From Gammaproteobacteria bacterium UBA3532 (GTDB lineage: Bacteria > Pseudomonadota > Gammaproteobacteria > Enterobacterales > UBA3532): a DNA stretch of 21,327 bases. The stretch is taken from assembly GCA_002376965.1 (NCBI GenBank), contig DFOV01000277.1, positions 1 through 21,327 on the forward strand, given 5' to 3'. Position 1 is the stretch's first letter; every line of letters starts with the position of its first letter. Shown here piece by piece: positions 15,862 to 21,327 of the stretch. Made by a program: the position numbers and the translations under genes. A model generated the notes under the pieces. That model had not been told where the DNA came from and searched no databases. It was given only the letters and a program-made list of their open reading frames with translations.

Positions 15862-18750
15862 TTGGAACAACTACAAATAGATTGGCGTATGACCCAGCCT
15901 GCCGGTAAACGAATTCGAGAAGCATGGAGCATTTTATTTTTGGCTATTGGCCTTTTCTTAATCATTGCTCTACTCACATTTAATCCCAATGATCCTGGTT
16001 GGACCCGAACTGGCAGCCATATTGGTGTTGCTAATTTCGGTGGCTCGGTAGGTGCTTGGTTTGCTGATCTAACGCTCTATTTGTTGGGCTACCTGGCCTA
16101 TTTGCTTCCCGTTTTAATCTTTCATCTTGGTTGGCGCATTTTTCGTGGACGGTCGGAGAATGAAAACGATTCTCGCTTTCTATATGGGGTTAAGCTGTTT
16201 GGTTTTATCATTTTATGTGCCAGCGCTACCGCTTTGGCCAGCTTGCATTTCTTATCACCTTGGCCGTCCCATCAAGTTGGAGCTGGTGGCTTGTTGGGTG
16301 ACCAGTTTGCCATCCAGCTATTGCCTCAGCTAAACAAGACCGGAACTACGCTGTTCGCATTGTCTTTTTTATTTATTGGTCTTACGCTCTACACCGGTAT
16401 CTCCTGGGTGGCCCTTGTTGAGGGAATTGGTAAGCAAGTGTTTAAAATGGGCAGTTGGATAGCGAGCCTTCCACAGCGCTTTAAGCGACCCGAAGGTGAG
16501 GCAGTAGTTGAAGAGAATGCTGTAGAAGAGAATATAATTGATAGCACTAGCGCCAATGCTCAAGATTTTGCGAAGGTCCACTCAGCTACTGCTGCTATTG
16601 ATCCTATCAATGAACTTAAAACGAGTGAATCCACTTTATCCCAACCTGATGAGCCATCTGCCAAAGAAGAGCCAGAAGAAGAATCGCTCGATATCAAAAT
16701 ACCGCCAGAGAAAAAACGTAGCTGGCTATCTTTTGGACGTGATAAAGCACCTGAACCCTTGGATGAATCTAGTAACGATGTCGAGTCCGTTGATGAGCGT
16801 TTGACTAACTCTTTGCCTAATACCGATTCGGAAAGCATTGCTGAACCAGTGATTCCCCCTATTGTTGATCGAATTGAGCCGCACTTAACGCTGGATAATG
16901 TCGAAGACGTTGATGGGATAGATGGAGAGCCTGAACAGCATCGCCGTGCACAAAATCTTCAGCTAGATGACAGTGATGTCGCTCCTGTGCCTGCTCCATT
17001 TGCTATGTCTGAGCCGGAACCGTTAAACCTTTCCAATGAATCAGTCGCATTTGATGCACCTGCAACGTACGATGAAACTGAGCAAGCACCCGCTGCGGAA
17101 GTAGCATTCGAAGCGCCCGCAGCTGAGCCGTCAAAAGCCAAGAATAAGGTGCCTATCTCGGACGACATTCCGGTGGCAGAACAAATTGCGCCACAAGCAC
17201 CAGTGATTCCGACTGCGCCCGCTAAAAAAGCACCGCAAACGACGGTGGTAGGTGAGTTGCCGAGCCCCGAATTGCTTGATCCTCCTTCTATCGTGAAGCG
17301 CGAAATTGATGAATATGAGCTACAAGAAATGGCGCAGCAGGTGGAAACCCGTCTAGCCGAGTTTGGTATTAAGTCTCAAGTAAAGGGCGTTTATCCTGGC
17401 CCAGTAGTAACTCGCTTAGAAGTCGACTTAGCACCAGGAACCAAAGCGTCGAAAGTGACTGGTCTTTCGCAGGATTTAGCCCGTGCGCTTCTGGTCGCTA
17501 GTGTTCGTGTTGTTGAGGTTATTCCTGGAAAGTCGTTCATCGGTATTGAGCTGCCAAATCCGAATCGCGAAATCGTGCGCCTAAGAGAAGTCGTAGCTTC
17601 TAGCGTGTTTGATAAAGCTAAGTCGCCATTAACACTGGTTCTGGGCAAAGATATCAGTGGTAAACCGATTGTGGCCGACCTGGCTAAGATGCCTCACTTA
17701 CTTGTCGCGGGGACGACCGGCTCAGGTAAATCTGTTGGTATCAACGTTATGCTACTCAGCTTGTTGTTTAAGAGTCGGCCAGATGAAGTGCGCTTGATTA
17801 TGGTTGACCCCAAAATGTTGGAGTTGTCTGTATATGAAGGCATTCCCCATTTGTTGACGCCGGTTGTTACCGATATGAAAGAAGCGTCTAACGCGTTGCG
17901 CTGGGCTGTGGGTGAAATGGAGCGCCGCTATAAGCTGATGTCGAAGCTTGGTGTGCGCAATATAGCGGGTTATAACAAAAAGGTTGAGGAAGCTGAGGCT
18001 GCAGGTACACCGATTGTTGATCCGCTGTGGGATAGAGAGACATCGCTGTTTGATGTGCCACCGACTTTAGAAAAACTGCCATTTGTGGTCATCGTTATTG
18101 ATGAGTTTGCCGACATGATCATGATTGTTGGTAAAAAGGTAGAAGAGTTAATTGTGCGTATTGCACAGAAAGCACGTGCGGCCGGTATTCATCTTATATT
18201 GGCAACTCAGCGTCCATCCGTAGACGTTATTACCGGTCTACTAAAATCGAATATCCCGACGCGTATATCGTTCCAGGTTTCATCAAAGATTGATTCGCGA
18301 ACGGTGCTTGATCAGCCGGGGGCAGAAACCCTGTTAGGCTATGGGGATATGCTCTATTTACCGCCGGGCGTGGCGATGCCCATGCGGGTTCATGGTGCCT
18401 TTGTTGATGACCATGAAGTGCACGCAGTTGTTGATGATTGGAAACTGCGTGGCGAACCGGATTATCTTGAGGAAATATTGGATGGCCCATCGGAGCCCTT
18501 GCCCGGTATTCCAAGCGAGCAAGCCGAAATGCAGGCTGCGGATGGCGGTGATGCCGATCCGCTTTATGATCAAGCCGTAGCAATTGTTACTGAGTCGCGA
18601 AAGGCTTCAATATCATCTGTTCAACGCCGTCTAAAAATAGGATACAACCGAGCGGCTCGTCTCGTCGAAGAAATGGAAGCCAGCGGCGTCGTTTCTGAAA
18701 TGCAAAGTAATGGGCAGCGCGAAGTATTAGCGCCACCGCCACCCAAATAA
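15862..18750 (+). CDS. ftsK: FtsK, septum-anchored DNA translocase
   Basis: FtsK clears and orients the chromosome terminus at the division septum and activates XerCD at dif. The 962 residues have four to five N-terminal membrane spans (to about 195), an acidic Pro/Ala/Glu-rich linker (about 200-465) with small repeats such as VAFDAPA/VAFEAPA, and the alpha-beta motor. Walker A is GTTGSGKS (K623) and Walker B is VIDEFAD (D747). The C-terminal winged-helix gamma domain (about 890-955), with [21 protein letters not shown], reads polar KOPS sites. The start is a TTG at 15862, with AAGG eleven bases upstream. An ATG at 15889 would shorten the protein by nine residues and has no ribosome site, so the start is uncertain. 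lolA begins ten bases after the stop. Confidence 0.97.
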   Translation: MEQLQIDWRMTQPAGKRIREAWSILFLAIGLFLIIALLTFNPNDPGWTRTGSHIGVANFGGSVGAWFADLTLYLLGYLAYLLPVLIFHLGWRIFRGRSENENDSRFLYGVKLFGFIILCASATALASLHFLSPWPSHQVGAGGLLGDQFAIQLLPQLNKTGTTLFALSFLFIGLTLYTGISWVALVEGIGKQVFKMGSWIASLPQRFKRPEGEAVVEENAVEENIIDSTSANAQDFAKVHSATAAIDPINELKTSESTLSQPDEPSAKEEPEEESLDIKIPPEKKRSWLSFGRDKAPEPLDESSNDVESVDERLTNSLPNTDSESIAEPVIPPIVDRIEPHLTLDNVEDVDGIDGEPEQHRRAQNLQLDDSDVAPVPAPFAMSEPEPLNLSNESVAFDAPATYDETEQAPAAEVAFEAPAAEPSKAKNKVPISDDIPVAEQIAPQAPVIPTAPAKKAPQTTVVGELPSPELLDPPSIVKREIDEYELQEMAQQVETRLAEFGIKSQVKGVYPGPVVTRLEVDLAPGTKASKVTGLSQDLARALLVASVRVVEVIPGKSFIGIELPNPNREIVRLREVVASSVFDKAKSPLTLVLGKDISGKPIVADLAKMPHLLVAGTTGSGKSVGINVMLLSLLFKSRPDEVRLIMVDPKMLELSVYEGIPHLLTPVVTDMKEASNALRWAVGEMERRYKLMSKLGVRNIAGYNKKVEEAEAAGTPIVDPLWDRETSLFDVPPTLEKLPFVVIVIDEFADMIMIVGKKVEELIVRIAQKARAAGIHLILATQRPSVDVITGLLKSNIPTRISFQVSSKIDSRTVLDQPGAETLLGYGDMLYLPPGVAMPMRVHGAFVDDHEVHAVVDDWKLRGEPDYLEEILDGPSEPLPGIPSEQAEMQAADGGDADPLYDQAVAIVTESRKASISSVQRRLKIGYNRAARLVEEMEASGVVSEMQSNGQREVLAPPPPK

Positions 18751-18760
18751 AGGTAAGAGA

Positions 18761-19582
18761 ATGTTACAACAGTTATCAAACCGTTTGTTGCTCGGGTTGT
18801 CGTTAACTTTTTTTGTCGCGCCACCGGGTTTTACTGCGCCACAAGCCGGTGTCACCAAAGAGGCATTGTCGGAATTCATCGAGCGTAATAAAGTTACTCC
18901 TCCAGAAACACCGACAGGCACTGAACAAATAGAAGAGCAAGACACTGACAGTAACGGAGATAGCCAGCAAGCTAATACAGAAGTCAGCAAAGAGCCTGGC
19001 AGTGAAAGCATCAAGCAAACGCCCAGCGAATCATTGGTTGCCTTATTAAGCTTCAAAAACCTCAGCAGTGATTTCCACCAGCAAACCTACGACGAGTCAG
19101 GCTCACTTATCGATCAAACCAACGGCAGATTTTGGCTGGAGCAACCCAACAAGTTTCGATGGGAGGTAGAGCATCCTTATCAGCAGGTAATAACCTCTGA
19201 TGGGGAAAAAGTGACCACCTTCGACCCCGACCTGGACCAAGCCATTATCCAGTCGATTGAGCAAATTATTGGCACATCGCCAGCAAAGATTCTTGGGCAG
19301 CCTGCGGCCATCGAAAAACTGTATAAAATCGCATTGCAACCAACCAGCAATCCTGCAAACAACGTTGCTGCCTTTGTGTTGTCGCCACTGGAGAAGGATG
19401 AGGGAATCGACCGTATCGAGCTTTTCTTCCTGAATGAAGTCGTACAGCGTATCACATTCAAGGATGGCTTGGGGCAAACGACAAATGTTGTTTTATCAGA
19501 CATTAGCGTCGGTGAAGTAATTGACCTGAAAATCTTTCAGCAACAACTACCACAAGAGGTGGAAATTCTTGACCAGCGCTAG
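18761..19582 (+). CDS. lolA: LolA, periplasmic carrier of outer-membrane lipoproteins, with long N-terminal extension
   Basis: LolA takes lipoproteins from the LolCDE transporter and hands them to LolB at the outer membrane. Residues 1-26 form a signal peptide (LLLGLSLTFFVAPPGFTA). The recognisable LolA domain runs from about 91 to 273: FKNLSSDFHQQ, GRFWLEQPNKFRWEVEHPY, VTSDGEKVTTFDPDLDQA and the late LPQEVEILDQR. At about 183 residues it equals the mature length of E. coli LolA. Between lie 64 extra residues rich in Glu, Thr, Ser, Gln and Pro, so the protein has 273 residues instead of about 205. The gene sits between ftsK and rarA, its usual place, and overlaps rarA by 14 bases. Confidence 0.93.
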   Translation: MLQQLSNRLLLGLSLTFFVAPPGFTAPQAGVTKEALSEFIERNKVTPPETPTGTEQIEEQDTDSNGDSQQANTEVSKEPGSESIKQTPSESLVALLSFKNLSSDFHQQTYDESGSLIDQTNGRFWLEQPNKFRWEVEHPYQQVITSDGEKVTTFDPDLDQAIIQSIEQIIGTSPAKILGQPAAIEKLYKIALQPTSNPANNVAAFVLSPLEKDEGIDRIELFFLNEVVQRITFKDGLGQTTNVVLSDISVGEVIDLKIFQQQLPQEVEILDQR

Positions 19583-20846
19583 TTATATTCCGCTAGCAGC
19601 GCAGTTAAGGCCGAAGATACTGGAAGAATATGTTGGCCAGCACCATATAGTGGGAGCAGGAAAGCCTCTGCACCAGCTGTATAGCCAGGGTGCGGTTTAT
19701 TCAATGGTTTTTTGGGGCCCACCAGGCACAGGGAAAACTACACTGGCAAAAATTCTCGCGAATAATGTTGATGCTGAATTTATCGAGTTAAGTGCGGTTT
19801 TATCTGGGGTTAAAGATATCAGGCAAGCCGTTGAGCAGGCGAGAAGTAATCGCTCCCTGGGGCGAACAACAGTATTTTTTGTTGATGAGGTTCATCGCTT
19901 TAATAAGAGCCAGCAGGATGCATTTTTGCCTCACATCGAAGAAGGCGCTTTTGTTTTTATTGGCGCGACCACAGAAAACCCATCATTTGAATTAAATAAA
20001 GCGTTGTTGTCTCGCGTGCAGGTATACACGCTCAAGCGACTGGAGTCAGAAGACTTGTTAGGGCTGCTCAATCGCGCTCTTGCCCATTTAGATGCCGAAG
20101 TAACACCTCATGCGCAATCATTGCTGTTAAGTGCAGCAGATGGTGACGCCCGGCGACTGCTCAATTTAATGGAGCAATGTCACCAGCTGTGTGGACAGCA
20201 ATGCTGGGAAGCCGATGGCGTTAAAGAGGTGATTGGTCCGACCTGGCGGCGCTTTGATAAAGGCGGCGATATATTTTACGAGCAAATTTCTGCTTTGCAC
20301 AAGTCAGTGCGAGGTAGTGATCCTGATGCTTCTTTATACTGGATGTGCCGTATGATCGACGGCGGTTGCGATCCGATGTATGTTGCGCGGCGTCTGGTGC
20401 GGATGGCGTCGGAAGATATAGGTAATGCTGATCCGCGAGCGTTGGAGCTGGCATTAAATGCCTGGAATACGGTCGAGCGCCTAGGGGAGGCCGAGGGAAA
20501 TCTGGCTTTGGCTCAGGCCGTGTTATATTTGGCGGCCGCTCCGAAGAGCAATGCCGTCTACGCCGCATTTAAGGCGGCAATGGCTGAGGTGAAGCAAGAA
20601 GCAAGCTATGAAGTCCCTATTCATTTGCGCAATGCGCCAACCAAGTTAATGAAACAGCAGGGTTATGGCAAAGCCTATCGTTATGCCCATGATTATCCGC
20701 AAGCCTACGTACCGAATGAAACCTACTTTCCTGATGAAAAGTCGCCAACGACCTATTATTATCCGGTGGAGCGTGGGTTAGAAATCAAAATCAAACAAAA
20801 GCTGGCCTTTTTACATCAGCTGGACAATCAAGAGTCGTTATCATGA
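19569..20846 (+). CDS. rarA: RarA (MgsA), replication-associated recombination AAA+ ATPase
   Basis: RarA acts at stalled replication forks, related to clamp-loader and RuvB ATPases. The 425 residues show PLAAQLRPKILEEYVGQHHIVG at the start, Walker A GPPGTGKT (K56), Walker B FFVDEVHRFNK (D106, E107), sensor 1 GATTENPSFELN, and arginine and sensor 2 regions (LLSRVQVY, DGDARRLLNLME). The C-terminal tetramer domain includes SDPDASLYWMCRMIDGG and YARR-like VARRLVRMASEDIGNADPRAL. The start is a TTG at 19569, with GAGG nine bases upstream inside the end of lolA; no better ATG exists before the conserved region. The stop overlaps crcB in ATGA. Cluster and coupling are those common in Pseudomonas-like genomes. 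Confidence 0.96.
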   Translation: MTSASYIPLAAQLRPKILEEYVGQHHIVGAGKPLHQLYSQGAVYSMVFWGPPGTGKTTLAKILANNVDAEFIELSAVLSGVKDIRQAVEQARSNRSLGRTTVFFVDEVHRFNKSQQDAFLPHIEEGAFVFIGATTENPSFELNKALLSRVQVYTLKRLESEDLLGLLNRALAHLDAEVTPHAQSLLLSAADGDARRLLNLMEQCHQLCGQQCWEADGVKEVIGPTWRRFDKGGDIFYEQISALHKSVRGSDPDASLYWMCRMIDGGCDPMYVARRLVRMASEDIGNADPRALELALNAWNTVERLGEAEGNLALAQAVLYLAAAPKSNAVYAAFKAAMAEVKQEASYEVPIHLRNAPTKLMKQQGYGKAYRYAHDYPQAYVPNETYFPDEKSPTTYYYPVERGLEIKIKQKLAFLHQLDNQESLS

Positions 20847-21229
20847 ATCTTAGCCATCTTTTGGTCGTCGCTTTGGGTGGAGCGACTGGCGCCGTATTGC
20901 GTTATTCTACCAACCTGTTTGCCATGCACCTGCTTGGTCGGCATTTTCCCTGGGGAACGCTTATTGCCAATGTGGTTGGTTCTCTGGTTATGGGCATTAT
21001 GTGGCGTCTGCTGCAACAAGATATTGCCTGGGTTACCGATAACGTTCGATTGTTCTTAATGGTTGGGTTGCTCGGAGCCTTTACTACTTTCTCAACCTTC
21101 TCGATGGATAGCGTCCAATTTTTTATGTCGGAAAATTGGCTCAAGGGCTGCTACAATGTCGCCCTCAATTTATTCTTGTGTCTTTTAGCGGCCTATTGTG
21201 GTGCCTGGCTAACTCAACGATTTTTATAG
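20843..21229 (+). CDS. crcB: CrcB (Fluc), fluoride channel/exporter
   Basis: CrcB proteins work as dual-topology dimers that let fluoride leave the cell. The 128 residues form four membrane spans with the family marks GGATGAVLRY near 12-21, GTLIANVVGS (38-47; the Asn is pore-lining), and GLLGAFTTFSTFSMDS, whose TTFSTFS (81-87) holds the Phe-box and the central sodium site region. It begins in an ATGA overlap with rarA and ends 11 bases before serS. I see no fluoride riboswitch, which fits its being inside an operon. It is a housekeeping copy as far as can be seen. Confidence 0.95.
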   Translation: MNLSHLLVVALGGATGAVLRYSTNLFAMHLLGRHFPWGTLIANVVGSLVMGIMWRLLQQDIAWVTDNVRLFLMVGLLGAFTTFSTFSMDSVQFFMSENWLKGCYNVALNLFLCLLAAYCGAWLTQRFL

Positions 21230-21240
21230 GACTTGTTTTA

Positions 21241-21327
21241 GATGTTAGATCAGAAAAAATTACGTAATGAACTGAATGATGTTGCCCAAAACCTGGCGCG
21301 TCGCGGATTTGAACTGGATGTGGCGCG
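21241..21327 (+). CDS. serS: Seryl-tRNA synthetase (5' end only)
   Basis: The window ends 29 codons into this gene. The N-terminus MLDQKKLRNELNDVAQNL followed by ARRGFELDV is typical of seryl-tRNA synthetase, whose N-terminal coiled-coil arm binds the long variable arm of tRNA-Ser. AGGA lies about ten bases upstream of the ATG, at the end of crcB. Its place after rarA and crcB is common in gammaproteobacteria. Only the beginning of the arm is visible, and no catalytic motif. Confidence 0.9.

Noticed and set aside
16560..16838. Minus-strand Ser-rich open frame opposite the ftsK linker
   Set aside because: The low-complexity linker of FtsK creates an open antisense frame; it has no ribosome site and no domain.

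Overview
The window looks like a chromosomal segment of a gammaproteobacterium, probably a marine, respiratory one related to the Pseudomonadales/Cellvibrionales/Oceanospirillales. The reasons are the gene order trxB, ftsK, lolA, rarA, crcB, serS on the right, a cbb3 oxidase cluster followed by ccoGHIS on the left, a class-typical AcnB, and an outer-membrane barrel of the TIGR04219 kind. The genus cannot be named from the sequence. Base composition is moderate and even, and there is no insertion sequence, phage gene, CRISPR array, rRNA or tRNA.

Left block (1-6273, all +): the end of ccoQ, then ccoP, ccoG, ccoH, ccoI, ccoS and a TauE/SafE (DsbD_2-like) membrane protein. Most neighbours overlap by 4-8 bases or are separated by under 30 bases, so this is one operon. 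ccoQ and ccoP are structural parts of the high-affinity cbb3 oxidase. CcoG, CcoH, CcoI and CcoS handle copper delivery and assembly, and the last protein probably also serves metal or thiol handling. acnB (6542-9148) follows with its own structured leader and a terminator-like hairpin.

Middle block (9217-14320), the least ordinary part: an Sfp-type phosphopantetheinyl transferase (+), an unrecognised secreted protein (-), then a + strand pair. The first of the pair is a very large fusion: signal peptide, two DoxX-like membrane repeats, an NDH-2-like flavoprotein domain and a C-terminal cyclic-nucleotide-binding domain. The second is a small membrane-anchored protein with a Gly-His-Ala-His-Leu-Tyr motif, whose reading frame starts inside the fusion gene. 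Convergent to them lies a TIGR04219-type outer-membrane barrel whose 3' end overlaps the small gene. The fusion protein and its partner are the best candidate here for an undescribed system: a membrane redox module that may be gated by cAMP or a similar nucleotide.

Right block: trxB (-) with a clear terminator, a 381-base divergent spacer holding phased GTTAAC repeats and interleaved inverted repeats, then ftsK, lolA, rarA, crcB and the start of serS (all +), tightly packed with overlaps. LolA carries an unusual 64-residue polar, acid-rich extension between its signal peptide and the normal domain. Several genes use GTG or TTG starts (TauE-like, acnB, barrel protein, ftsK, rarA), so the longest open frame is often not the right gene model.
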